From Rhizobium aethiopicum (GTDB lineage Bacteria; Pseudomonadota; Alphaproteobacteria; Rhizobiales; Rhizobiaceae), in the NCBI RefSeq assembly GCF_014197535.1, contig NZ_JACIFV010000027.1:24953-88952 (forward strand): a DNA stretch of 64,000 bases. Reading direction: 5' to 3'. Below, one piece after another: positions 23,740-32,339 of this stretch (positions within the stretch are counted from its first letter, which is position 1; every line of letters starts with the position of its first letter). The notes below the pieces were generated by a model. That model saw only the letters and a program-made list of their open reading frames with translations. It searched no databases and had not been told where the DNA came from. The position numbers and the translations under genes are program-made.

Positions 23740-25347
23740 TCACCCCAGATTCAACTCCTGGAAGAAATCATTGCCCTTGTCGTCGATGACGATGAAGGCG
23801 GGGAAGTCTTCGACCTCGATCTTCCAGACTGCTTCCATGCCGAGCTCGGGATATTCGAGTACTTCGACCTTGCGGATGCAGTCCTTGGCGAGACGGGCGG
23901 CGGGGCCGCCAATCGAGCCGAGATAGAAGCCGCCATATTTCTTGCAGGCCTCACGCACGGCGCGCGAGCGGTTGCCCTTGGCAAGCATCACCATCGAGCC
24001 GCCGAAGGACTGGAACTGGTCGACGTAACTATCCATCCGGCCGGCCGTCGTCGGGCCGAAGGAGCCGGAGGCGTAACCGGCCGGCGTCTTGGCTGGGCCG
24101 GCATAATAGACCGGATGATTTTTCAGGTAATCGGGCATACCTTCGCCCTTTTCCAGCCGTTCGCGGATCTTGGCATGAGCGAGGTCGCGGGCGACGACGA
24201 TGGTGCCGGTCAGCGAAAGGCGCGTTTTGACGGGATGTCTGGATAGTTCGGCGAGCACCTCGACCATCGGCTTGTTGAGATCGATATGCACGGTCGATTC
24301 CGACAGTTTCGCCTCGTCGATCTCGGGCATGTATTTCGAAGGATCGGTTTCGAGCTGCTCGACGAAAATACCGTCGCGGGTGATCTTGCCCTTGGCCTGG
24401 CGGTCGGCGGAACAGGAGACGCCGAGGCCGATCGGCAGGGAGGCGCCGTGGCGGGGCAGGCGGATGACGCGCACGTCATGACAGAAATACTTGCCGCCGA
24501 ACTGGGCGCCAACGCCCATCTGCTGTGTCAGCTTGTGAATTTCCTTTTCCATTTCGACGTCGCGGAAGGCGTGGCCACTCTCGGAACCTTCGGTGGGCAG
24601 CGCGTCGAGATAACGGGTCGAGGCAAGTTTGACCGTTTTCAGGTTCATCTCCGCCGAGGTGCCGCCGATGACGATCGCAAGATGGTAGGGAGGACAGGCT
24701 GCCGTCCCCAACGTCAGGATCTTCTCCTTAAGGAAGTCGATCATCCGGTCATGCGTCAGGAGCGAGGGCGTGCCCTGGTAGAGAAAGGTCTTGTTGGCCG
24801 AACCGCCGCCCTTGGCGACGAAGAGGAAGTCGTAAGAGTCGGTGCCTTCCTCATAGATATCGATCTGAGCCGGCAGGTTGTTCCTGGTGTTCTTCTCTTC
24901 GAACATCTTGATCGGCGCGAGCTGCGAATAACGCAGGTTCTTCTTTTCATAAGCGTCGAGCACGCCTCTCGAAAGCGCCGCCGCATCACCGCCCTCTGTC
25001 CAGACCCTGCGGCCCTTTTTGCCCATGATGATCGCCGTACCGGTGTCCTGGCACATGGGGAGCACGCCGCCGGCGGCGATATTGGCATTCTTCAGCAGAT
25101 CGTAGGCGACGAAACGATCGTTGTCGGTCGCTTCAGGATCGTCGAGGATGGAGGCAAGCTGCTTCAGATGCCCGGGGCGCAGCAGGTGGTTGATGTCGGC
25201 AAAGGCGGTTTCGGCAAGCAGCCGGATGCCCTCGGGATCGACCGTCAGGATTTGCTGGCCCTTGAAACTGTCGACCGAGACGTAGTCGCTGCTGATCTTG
25301 CGGTAGGGGGTGGCATCCTCGCCAAGGGGGAAGAGATCGTCAGCCAT
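23740..25347 (-). CDS. fumA: Class I (iron-sulfur) fumarate hydratase
   Basis: A 535-residue fumarase of the two-domain 4Fe-4S type. The N-terminal domain has VLPMCQDTGTA with a cluster cysteine, followed by PAQIDIYEEGTDSYDFLFVAKGGGSANK and GTAACPPYHLAIVIGGTSAE. Further cysteines lie in LGVSCSADRQ. The C-terminal domain holds GPTTAGRMDSYVDQFQ. It converts fumarate to malate in the TCA cycle and is oxygen-labile. ATG at 25347 follows AAAGGTCACTTGG; an upstream in-frame ATG would add a basic non-conserved extension. The class II enzyme FumC is encoded 1.3 kb away. Confidence 0.94.
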   Translation of the reverse strand: MADDLFPLGEDATPYRKISSDYVSVDSFKGQQILTVDPEGIRLLAETAFADINHLLRPGHLKQLASILDDPEATDNDRFVAYDLLKNANIAAGGVLPMCQDTGTAIIMGKKGRRVWTEGGDAAALSRGVLDAYEKKNLRYSQLAPIKMFEEKNTRNNLPAQIDIYEEGTDSYDFLFVAKGGGSANKTFLYQGTPSLLTHDRMIDFLKEKILTLGTAACPPYHLAIVIGGTSAEMNLKTVKLASTRYLDALPTEGSESGHAFRDVEMEKEIHKLTQQMGVGAQFGGKYFCHDVRVIRLPRHGASLPIGLGVSCSADRQAKGKITRDGIFVEQLETDPSKYMPEIDEAKLSESTVHIDLNKPMVEVLAELSRHPVKTRLSLTGTIVVARDLAHAKIRERLEKGEGMPDYLKNHPVYYAGPAKTPAGYASGSFGPTTAGRMDSYVDQFQSFGGSMVMLAKGNRSRAVREACKKYGGFYLGSIGGPAARLAKDCIRKVEVLEYPELGMEAVWKIEVEDFPAFIVIDDKGNDFFQELNLG

Positions 25348-25593
25348 CCAAGTGACCTTTCTGCTGGGCGTGCGTCGCGAAATTGGAACCGGTCTAAATC
25401 TGCTGCGAAGCAAATGCAATTGGGAACGGCGGAGTCTGGAGCTGGGGCCATGTCGTGCCACATTTTGCAACTCGCCTGGCACACGCAATAAGCGAACAGA
25501 AATCGATATTTGCCGCGAAACGGCCGACTTCAGGTTGCTTTCAGTTCAAGCCTAGTTCATATTCCCGGCAGCGTTAACCTGCCGGGGCTTCCA

Positions 25594-26421
25594 ATGACAA
25601 ATGCAAAGCCAACTGCTGTCGACGACCTTCTCGTTTTTTTCGAACATGACTGGATCAGGGGCGATCTGCTGCGCCTCGCCAGCGATCCAGAAGGAGCGGA
25701 CATGTATGTTCGCTTCGTCAATGGCGTCCGTATCGACGCCAAGCATGGGCCTGACCAAGAAACGATCATTCAGGGCAAGTACGGAACCTTCAAAGTGAAA
25801 CCTGACGGTCACTTCACATATGAGCTGGATTATACGCTCGACGTGGTGAAGAATTTGGGGAAGTACGATCAGCTCATCGAAAAGCTGAGTTACAAGATGT
25901 CCGACGGCTTGGGAGGGACGGATCTCGGCGTGCTGACGCTGGCGATCGACGGCGTCAACGAAGGCGAAAAATACCACGAAGTCCTGGATTTCGACGATAT
26001 GGGTGTCTTATCGAGGGCGGATAATTTCTCTCTCCCCAATTACCGGGGCTTTGCGCTCTCAGTGAACGGCAGCCATGAGGTGACGCTTCTGAACGGCATC
26101 GTCTATGATACCATCCCGGGCGTCGACGCCATTACCGAGGACGGTTTCAGCGATACCGTTCTATCACCGGGTTCTGCCCCCGTAAGCTTGAAACTGCTCG
26201 ATGGCGGGGAGTTCACCTTTCAGGGCGTTTCGATCGCCGAACTGTCGGCATCGCCCTTTCACCTGACGCTCACAGCCCTGAACGACGGCCAGATCGTTTA
26301 TCAGCAGGAGCTCGAGGTCACCGGTCCCAGTCTCGAGGTCAATATCGAAGACATCGAAGAAATCCGTTTCGACTTCATGGGCAATTCTGTCGTGATGGAC
26401 AATTTTTCGTTGTTGGTTTGA
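25594..26421 (+). CDS. VCBS/cadherin-like domain protein, probably secreted
   Basis: A 275-residue acidic protein without a Sec signal peptide. Residues 5-110 look like a VCBS-type domain: the opening PTAVDD, then YGTFKVKPDGHFTYELDY and YKMSDGLGGTDLGVLTLAIDG. Residues 120-275 form a second beta-rich domain starting LDFDDMGVLSRADNFSLPNYRGF and ending VVMDNFSLLV, similar to jelly-roll carbohydrate-binding modules. Proteins with such domains are often exported by type I systems and act at the cell surface, but no glycine-rich calcium repeats or transporter gene are present here. It sits between the two fumarase genes. The exact function is unknown. Confidence 0.75.
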   Translation: MTNAKPTAVDDLLVFFEHDWIRGDLLRLASDPEGADMYVRFVNGVRIDAKHGPDQETIIQGKYGTFKVKPDGHFTYELDYTLDVVKNLGKYDQLIEKLSYKMSDGLGGTDLGVLTLAIDGVNEGEKYHEVLDFDDMGVLSRADNFSLPNYRGFALSVNGSHEVTLLNGIVYDTIPGVDAITEDGFSDTVLSPGSAPVSLKLLDGGEFTFQGVSIAELSASPFHLTLTALNDGQIVYQQELEVTGPSLEVNIEDIEEIRFDFMGNSVVMDNFSLLV

Positions 26422-26440
26422 ACGTTTGCCCCATTCACGT

Positions 26441-26576
26441 TCCCTCATTCCTGTGCTCGTCACAGGAATCCAGCGCGCCCAAGTCTTTGGGCGCGAAAGA
26501 CTCCCTTGAAGTATGATTCATTCACGGCGCGGACGCGCCGTGGCTGGATTCCTGTGACAGGCACAGGAATGAGGGA
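26441..26576. repeat. Second palindromic repeat family, copy 2
   Basis: Begins TCCCTCATTCCTGTGCTCGT and ends CAGGCACAGGAATGAGGGA. It has the same internal hairpins GCGCCCAAGTCTTTGGGCGC and CACGGCGCGGACGCGCCGTG as the copy at 21670-21809. One arm has diverged (GACAGGC instead of GACGAGC). It lies between the convergent VCBS-like and fumC genes. Confidence 0.8.
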
Positions 26577-26686
26577 GAAAGTGGTTATGTTGTCCGTATC
26601 CTTGCTCTGACATGCAGAAGAAAATCCCCGCGAATCTCTCTTCTCTCCAATGGAGAGGTGCGGCAGGTGAAAGGGGGCAGCCCCGT

Positions 26687-28078
26687 CTATTTCGGCCCGA
26701 TCATCGTCTCGGGACGCACGATCGCGTCATACTCTTCCGATGTCACCAGTCCGCTGGCAAGCGCCTCTTCCTTCAGCGTCGTACCGTTCTTGTGGGCGGT
26801 CTTGGCGATTTTGGCGGCGGCGTCGTAGCCGATCTTGGGGGCGAGGGCGGTGACCAGCATCAGTGAGCGTTCGAGGCCGGCTTTGATGTTGTCCTCGCGC
26901 GCCTCGATGCCGACGACGCAATTGTCGGTGAAGGAAACGGCGGCGTCGGCCAGCAACTGCACCGACTGCAGGAAGTTGTATGCCATCATCGGATTGTAGA
27001 CGTTGAGCTCGAAATGGCCCTGGCTGTCGGCGAAAGTCAGCGCGGCGTGGTTGCCGAAGATGTGGATGCAAACCTGCGTCAGCGCTTCGCATTGGGTCGG
27101 GTTGACCTTTCCGGGCATGATCGAGGAGCCGGGCTCGTTTTCCGGCAGCGCCAGCTCGCCAAGGCCTGCGCGGGGGCCGGAGCCGAGCAGGCGGATATCG
27201 TTGGCGATCTTGAAGAGGGCGGCAGCCGCCGCATTAATGGCGCCGTGTGAAAAGACCATGCTGTCATGCGAGGCGAGCGCTTCGAACTTGTTCGGCGCGG
27301 TGACGAAGGGCATGCCCGTGATATCAGCGATCTCCTCGGCGACCCTCTCAGCAAAGCCGACCGGTGCGTTGAGGCCGGTGCCGACGGCCGTGCCGCCCTG
27401 AGCGAGTTCGCAGAGGCCGGGCAGGGTCATCTCGATGCGTTTGATACCGGAGCCGAGCTGGGCGGCATAGCCGGAAAATTCCTGGCCAAGCGTCAACGGC
27501 GTGGCGTCCTGGGTATGGGTACGGCCGATCTTGATGATGTGGCTGAACTCGGTGACCTTCATGTCCAGGGCGGCATGCAGGTGCTTCAGCGACGGCAGCA
27601 GATGATGGGCGATCCGTTCGGCGCAGGCGATGTGCATCGCCGTCGGATAGGTGTCGTTCGACGACTGGCTCATATTGACGTGATCGTTCGGGTGCACCGG
27701 CTTCTTGGAACCCATGACGCCGCCGAGCATTTCTATGGCACGATTGGAGATCACCTCGTTGGCATTCATGTTGGACTGCGTGCCGGAACCGGTCTGCCAG
27801 ACGACCAGCGGAAAGTGCTCGTCGAGCTTGCCGTCGATCACTTCCTGGGCGGCGTCGACGATGGCCTTGCCCAGCGTCGGATCGAGCTGGCCGAGCGACA
27901 TGTTGGCGCGGGCGGCCGCCTGTTTGACGATGCCGAGCGCGCGGACGATCGACAGCGGCTGCTTTTCCCAGCCGATCTTGAAATTGCCGAGCGAACGCTG
28001 CGCCTGGGCGCCCCAATATCGGTCGGCGGCGACGTCGATTGGGCCAAAAGTATCGGTTTCGGTGCGGGTTGCGGTCAT
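26687..28078 (-). CDS. fumC: Class II fumarate hydratase
   Basis: A 463-residue member of the fumarase/aspartase superfamily. The superfamily signature GSSIMPGKVN is at residues 317-326, and TGSGTQSNMNANEVI (96-110) and the catalytic-His segment GRTHTQDATP (185-194) are intact. It is a cytoplasmic homotetramer that hydrates fumarate to malate without an iron-sulfur cluster, so it works under oxidative stress or iron shortage when the class I enzyme fails. ATG at 28078 starts MTATRTETDTFGPID as in other FumC proteins. Confidence 0.96.
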   Translation of the reverse strand: MTATRTETDTFGPIDVAADRYWGAQAQRSLGNFKIGWEKQPLSIVRALGIVKQAAARANMSLGQLDPTLGKAIVDAAQEVIDGKLDEHFPLVVWQTGSGTQSNMNANEVISNRAIEMLGGVMGSKKPVHPNDHVNMSQSSNDTYPTAMHIACAERIAHHLLPSLKHLHAALDMKVTEFSHIIKIGRTHTQDATPLTLGQEFSGYAAQLGSGIKRIEMTLPGLCELAQGGTAVGTGLNAPVGFAERVAEEIADITGMPFVTAPNKFEALASHDSMVFSHGAINAAAAALFKIANDIRLLGSGPRAGLGELALPENEPGSSIMPGKVNPTQCEALTQVCIHIFGNHAALTFADSQGHFELNVYNPMMAYNFLQSVQLLADAAVSFTDNCVVGIEAREDNIKAGLERSLMLVTALAPKIGYDAAAKIAKTAHKNGTTLKEEALASGLVTSEEYDAIVRPETMIGPK

Positions 28079-28481
28079 GAGCCTTGCCTTCCTATCACAT
28101 GCTGTTTTCTGGCATCTTCGAAAGATGTGGTCTTATAGGTTGGAAACCAGGGCAAGAAAACCGGATGCGGTGCGAAATATTGATGATCACAGTCATGTTT
28201 GTGCCTGCCAGGCGGCGTGCTTTTTCGGCCACGTTGGAAATTTTATGCATCGGCACGTTTTTGCCGTACTGGCCCGGCTGCGAAAATTCGGTAAAAAATT
28301 AACTAATAATTTCATAATTTTGTGTGAACTGCTGTGCGGCGCCGCGCAGGATTCCTCATCACATGAAATTAGTCCGCCGGCGCTGGCGGCGAAGGCCGGT
28401 TTCTGATCAATGAGGCCCTACGCTGCTTGAGTTTCGCGGGATTTGAGCTGAGAACAGCATGACATCGGGACTGGAATATAT
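28079..28481. other. Divergent intergenic region between fumC and the L,D-transpeptidase
   Basis: About 400 bp without a convincing gene. A very AT-rich core lies at about 28290-28325 (AAAAAATTAACTAATAATTT), followed by a GC-rich near-palindrome TGCGGCGCCGCGCA at about 28335-28348. Promoters of both genes must be here. Confidence 0.5.
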
Positions 28482-30383
28482 ATGACGTTCGTTTTGAAAA
28501 GCGCGGTATCCGCATTGGCAGTTTCTTGCGGCCTGGCAATGATGGCCGCTCCCGCGCATGCCTATACGCTGATGGATATGCTGCGCGGCGACAGGCAGCG
28601 GACTCAGAGCACCATTTTCATGGATCAGATGCCGCCCGGGCGTGTGGCGCCGCGTGGCGGCGAAGGCGGATCGCTTGGCGGGCTTGACCCGGAGGCGCCG
28701 CTGCCGAAGGTGAGCGGTCCGCGTTATTACACCTACAAGACCGAAGCCCTGCAGTTCGTCGATACCAGCAAGTTCGCCGATCCCATCGTCACGGGTGCGG
28801 TTGCTGAGGTTTCGCCGGGGAGCGATTCCGAACCGGTGGTGCAGCGCCGCTTCCTGGCGCAGGCCAAGGTTCGCGCCAATGCCGACGTCGCCAAGGCGCT
28901 CGAAACCTATTACAGCGATGGCCGCAATCCACTCGTCTGGGTCGACGGCAATCAGATCAACGAGCGCGCCCAGTCGGCAATGGCGGCGCTGGCCGATGCG
29001 GCTTCCGTGGGCCTCGACCCTGCCGATTACGCCGTGCAGACGCCGGCGGTCGATCCGGCCAATCCCGATCCTGCCGCGCGCGACCGGGCGCTGACGCAGT
29101 TCGAGCTGGAACTTTCGGCCAAGGTGCTTGCCTTCGTGCAGGACACGGTCCGCGGCCGCATCGATCCGAACAAGATTTCCGGCTATCACGATTTCCAGCG
29201 CAAGGTCGTCAATCTGACGCCGGTGCTGAAGCTTGCGCGCATGAGCCCCAATGCCGGAGCCTATATCGCCAGCCGTTCGCCTGATAGCCCGCAGTTCGAG
29301 GCGCTGAAGGCGGAGCTTGCCAAGCTTCGCGCTGCCGATAGCAATGAGGAGCAGATCGTCATTTCGCTCCAGGGGCTGCTCAAACCCGGCGACAGCTCGT
29401 CTGAGATCGCCAATATCGTCAAGGCGCTGCAGAAGCACGGATCCGAGAAGCTGAAGACCGATCATGCGGCGACGTTCGCAGCTTACGCCGGCGGCAGCGA
29501 CTATTCGCCCGAGATCGTCTCGCTGGTCGAGGACTTCCAGAAAGAGCACGGCCTGAAGCCCGATGGTGTCATCGGCCAGGCGACGGTGCGCGCCATGACT
29601 GGCGGCGACACCAATGCCTCGAAGATCGACAAGCTCGTCGTCGCCATGGAACAGGTGCGCTGGCTGCCGGAAGATCTGGGTTCACGCTACGTCATGATCA
29701 ATCAGCCGGCCTACATGGCCTACTACCACAATGACGGCAAGGAACAGCTGTCGATGCGCGTGGTGGTCGGCGGCAAGAACAACCAGACCTATTTCTTCAA
29801 CGACGAGATCGAGACGGTGGAGTTCAACCCGTTCTGGGGCGTGCCGCAGTCGATCATCATCAACGAAATGCTGCCGAAGCTGCGCTCGGACCCGAACTAC
29901 CTCGATCAGCTCGGTTATGAGGTTGAGGTGAATGGCCATGCCGTCGCCTCGTCCAGCGTCGACTGGTACGGCTCGACAGCAAATGTTTCGGTGCGCCAGC
30001 CGCCAAGCAGCGATAATGCCCTCGGCGAACTGAAGATTCTGTTCCCGAACAGCCACGCGATCTACATGCACGATACGCCCTCGAAGAGCTTCTTCAAGCG
30101 CGACATGCGGGCACTGAGCCACGGCTGTGTGCGCCTTGCCAATCCACGCGCGATGGCAGCCGCCGTGCTCGGCACGACGGCCGACGATGTCGCCAGGCAG
30201 ATCGCGAGCGGCCAGAACCATGCAGTGAAGGTGCCGCAGAAAATTCCGGTTTACGTCTCCTATTTCACCGCCTGGCCGAACAAGGACGGCGTGGTGGAGT
30301 ATTTCGACGACGTCTACGGCCGTGACGCCTATGTCGACAAGGCTTTCGATGCGACGACCAAGGCGCGTGGGGCGCAGATCTGA
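28482..30383 (+). CDS. YcbB-type murein L,D-transpeptidase
   Basis: A 633-residue periplasmic enzyme with a Sec signal peptide (cleavage after AHA, about residue 27). It has a central peptidoglycan-binding-like helix region (around residues 335-375, SLVEDFQKEHGLKPDGVIGQAT) and a C-terminal YkuD catalytic domain (about residues 390-580). The catalytic motif is SHGCVRL with Cys549, preceded by the conserved His in MHDTPSK. The layout and size match YcbB (LdtD) rather than short YkuD proteins. It forms 3-3 cross-links, prominent in rhizobial walls. A clear terminator follows the stop codon. Confidence 0.93.
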   Translation: MTFVLKSAVSALAVSCGLAMMAAPAHAYTLMDMLRGDRQRTQSTIFMDQMPPGRVAPRGGEGGSLGGLDPEAPLPKVSGPRYYTYKTEALQFVDTSKFADPIVTGAVAEVSPGSDSEPVVQRRFLAQAKVRANADVAKALETYYSDGRNPLVWVDGNQINERAQSAMAALADAASVGLDPADYAVQTPAVDPANPDPAARDRALTQFELELSAKVLAFVQDTVRGRIDPNKISGYHDFQRKVVNLTPVLKLARMSPNAGAYIASRSPDSPQFEALKAELAKLRAADSNEEQIVISLQGLLKPGDSSSEIANIVKALQKHGSEKLKTDHAATFAAYAGGSDYSPEIVSLVEDFQKEHGLKPDGVIGQATVRAMTGGDTNASKIDKLVVAMEQVRWLPEDLGSRYVMINQPAYMAYYHNDGKEQLSMRVVVGGKNNQTYFFNDEIETVEFNPFWGVPQSIIINEMLPKLRSDPNYLDQLGYEVEVNGHAVASSSVDWYGSTANVSVRQPPSSDNALGELKILFPNSHAIYMHDTPSKSFFKRDMRALSHGCVRLANPRAMAAAVLGTTADDVARQIASGQNHAVKVPQKIPVYVSYFTAWPNKDGVVEYFDDVYGRDAYVDKAFDATTKARGAQI

Positions 30384-30405
30384 CGCCTAATCTGTGGTGG
30401 TTTTG

Positions 30406-30437
30406 ACGGGCGGTCTTTGGGCCGCCCGTTTTGTTTT
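30406..30437 (+). terminator. Intrinsic terminator after the L,D-transpeptidase gene
   Basis: An 8-bp GC-rich stem ACGGGCGG / CCGCCCGT with loop TCTTTGGG is followed by TTTTGTTTTT, 23 bp after the stop codon. Confidence 0.88.
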
Positions 30438-30470
30438 TGGGGCGTCTGCGTGCAATATGAGGTTAGGATC

Positions 30471-30646
30471 TGCCGTGTGGCCGCCTCATCCGGCCCTGCG
30501 GGCCACCTTCTCCCCTCTGGGTAGAAGGGGAAACCAGCGGCGCACTCCTTATAAATCTGAGACGTTTTAGTTGGCGCAGAGCATCAGAGGCTTGTCCCTT
30601 CTACCCAGCGGGGAGAAGGTGGCGGCAGCCGGATGAGGGGGCCGCA
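30471..30646. repeat. RIME-like intergenic palindromic repeat, copy 4 (diverged)
   Basis: Same general structure as the other three copies but with altered arms. The left reads TGCCGTGTGGCCGCCTCATC and then CACCTTCTCCCCTCTGGGTAG; the right reads CTACCCAGCGGGGAGAAGGTG and GGATGAGGGGGCC. It lies between the convergent L,D-transpeptidase and gph genes. Confidence 0.7.
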
Positions 30647-30677
30647 ACTGCAGGAGCATCGGCGAAGTGGCCACTCC

Positions 30678-31439
30678 TCAGACAGCAACCTTGGCCGCAG
30701 AACCCTTCAGCAAACCTTCCACCAATTCCGGGGTCAGCTCATCGTAGTGGGTGATGATGACATCCGGATCGAGGCTTGAAACCGGCACATCAGAATAGCC
30801 GAAAGGCACGGCGATCGACGGCACGGCGGCGTTCCTGGCCACGGCGATATCGTTGATGCTGTCGCCGATCATCACGGTTCGGGAAATATCGCCGCCGGCG
30901 CGCTCGATGGTGCCGGTGAGGTGACGGGCGTCGGGTTTGCGGTATTGGAAGGTGTCGCCGCCGGTGACGGCTTCGAAATAGTGGGCGAGGTCGAGCTTCT
31001 CGAGCAGACCGAGCGCGAGGCTCTCCATCTTGTTGGTGCAGACGGCGAGGCGGTAGCCAGCGGATTTCAGGCGGTCCATCGCGGCGACCAGACCGGGATA
31101 GGGTTCCGTATGGCCGGGCATGTTCCCGGCATAATGGGCGACGAAGCGTTCCACCAGCAGCGGCAGGCCGTCTTCCGCGAGCGCATGGCCGCGCAGCCGG
31201 CAGGCGCGCTCGATCATCACCCGCGCCCCTTGGCCGACGAGATGGGTGAGGTCGTCATAACTGACCGGTTCGAGGCCGAGGGCTGCGATCGTATGGTTCA
31301 GGCTTTCGACGAGATCGGCATGGGTGTCGAGAAGGGTGCCGTCGAGATCGAAGACGACGAGCGGGGCGGGGGCAGGGGTCAAGGATTTGCCTCTTCGTGC
31401 GATGAGCGTCTTGCAAGCGGCGTCGATGGAACGCGTCAT
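30678..31439 (-). CDS. gph: Phosphoglycolate phosphatase (HAD family)
   Basis: A 253-residue HAD-superfamily phosphatase. Motif I FDLDGTLLDT carries the nucleophile Asp at about residue 30. The cap domain follows; motif II is in LAVCTNK, motif III Lys in YRKPDARHL and motif IV in MIGDSINDI. This arrangement and length match Gph, which removes 2-phosphoglycolate formed by DNA repair or by oxygenase reactions. ATG at 31439 is used, although a start nearer the DLDG motif is possible. It is divergent from rpiA, a pairing that is common in rhizobia. Confidence 0.9.
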   Translation of the reverse strand: MTRSIDAACKTLIARRGKSLTPAPAPLVVFDLDGTLLDTHADLVESLNHTIAALGLEPVSYDDLTHLVGQGARVMIERACRLRGHALAEDGLPLLVERFVAHYAGNMPGHTEPYPGLVAAMDRLKSAGYRLAVCTNKMESLALGLLEKLDLAHYFEAVTGGDTFQYRKPDARHLTGTIERAGGDISRTVMIGDSINDIAVARNAAVPSIAVPFGYSDVPVSSLDPDVIITHYDELTPELVEGLLKGSAAKVAV

Positions 31440-31625
31440 TCCCGGGAATGATGATATCGTTCCTGACGTAGGCGATCGCGGGACGGAAAGCAACTGCCTG
31501 AGGATTACCGGGAAGCCGCAGGCGTTTGTTTCGGCTTTTCATTTTCCGTGATGATTTTGACTTTCGTTTGCCAGGCGAGCCGTGTAAACAGCACATCCAA
31601 CGCAATAATTCGGAGCTGGCGGCGC

Positions 31626-32324
31626 ATGGATGCGCGCGAAATGAAGATCAAGGCCGCCGAGGCCGCGCTCGCCCATGTCGAAAGCGGGATGCGTCTCGGT
31701 ATCGGAACTGGGAGTACAGCGGAAGAATTCGTTCGCCTGCTGGCGGAGAAGGTCGCGGGCGGCTTCCAGGTCGAAGGTGTTCCGACATCCGAACGAACGG
31801 CGCGGCTCTGTGTCGAGCTCGGTGTTCCGCTGAAATCGCTTGACGAGCTGCCGGCGCTCGATCTGACGGTCGATGGCGCCGACGAGGTCGATCCGGCGCT
31901 CAGGCTGATCAAGGGTGGCGGCGGCGCGCTGCTGCGCGAAAAGATCGTCGCTGCCGCGTCGCAGAGGATGATCGTCATCGCCGACGAGAGCAAGCTGGTC
32001 GAAACACTCGGCGCTTTCGCGCTGCCGATTGAGGTCAATCCGTTCGGTCTCGTCTCAACGCGGATCGCCATCGAAAAAGTTGCCGCCCGGCTCGGCCTTT
32101 CCGGCGAACTCAACCTGCGCCAGTCCGGTGACGGAGAGTTTACCACGGACGGCGGCCATCACATCATCGATGCATCTTTTGGCCGCATTCCTGATGCAGA
32201 GGCGCTTTCGAGCGAGCTGAATTCCATACCCGGCGTCGTTGAACACGGACTCTTTATCAATATGGCGGCACTTGCGATCATCGCCGGTTCTGCGGGTGCG
32301 CGCACGCTGCAGGCAAACAGATAA
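31626..32324 (+). CDS. rpiA: Ribose-5-phosphate isomerase A
   Basis: A 232-residue RpiA with the family motifs GIGTGSTAEEF (phosphate loop, about residues 25-35), DLTVDGADEVD (79-89, catalytic Asp), IKGGGGALLREKI (catalytic Lys/Glu) and ADESK. It interconverts ribose-5-phosphate and ribulose-5-phosphate in the non-oxidative pentose phosphate pathway. ATG at 31626 starts MDAREMKIKAAEAAL and follows GGAGCTGG; upstream ATGs would add an unconserved extension. It is followed after 15 bp by a DUF2059 gene in the same operon. Confidence 0.95.
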   Translation: MDAREMKIKAAEAALAHVESGMRLGIGTGSTAEEFVRLLAEKVAGGFQVEGVPTSERTARLCVELGVPLKSLDELPALDLTVDGADEVDPALRLIKGGGGALLREKIVAAASQRMIVIADESKLVETLGAFALPIEVNPFGLVSTRIAIEKVAARLGLSGELNLRQSGDGEFTTDGGHHIIDASFGRIPDAEALSSELNSIPGVVEHGLFINMAALAIIAGSAGARTLQANR

Positions 32325-32339
32325 CAGGAGCATACACTT

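Noticed and set aside
28407..29549. A 380-codon minus-strand frame opposite the L,D-transpeptidase
   Set aside because: The plus-strand protein has a signal peptide and a complete SHGC catalytic motif, so the antisense frame is a shadow.
2241..30646. Spaced similar sequences considered as a CRISPR array
   Set aside because: Copies are kilobases apart, palindromic and about 170 bp long, with no short direct repeats or spacers and no cas genes.
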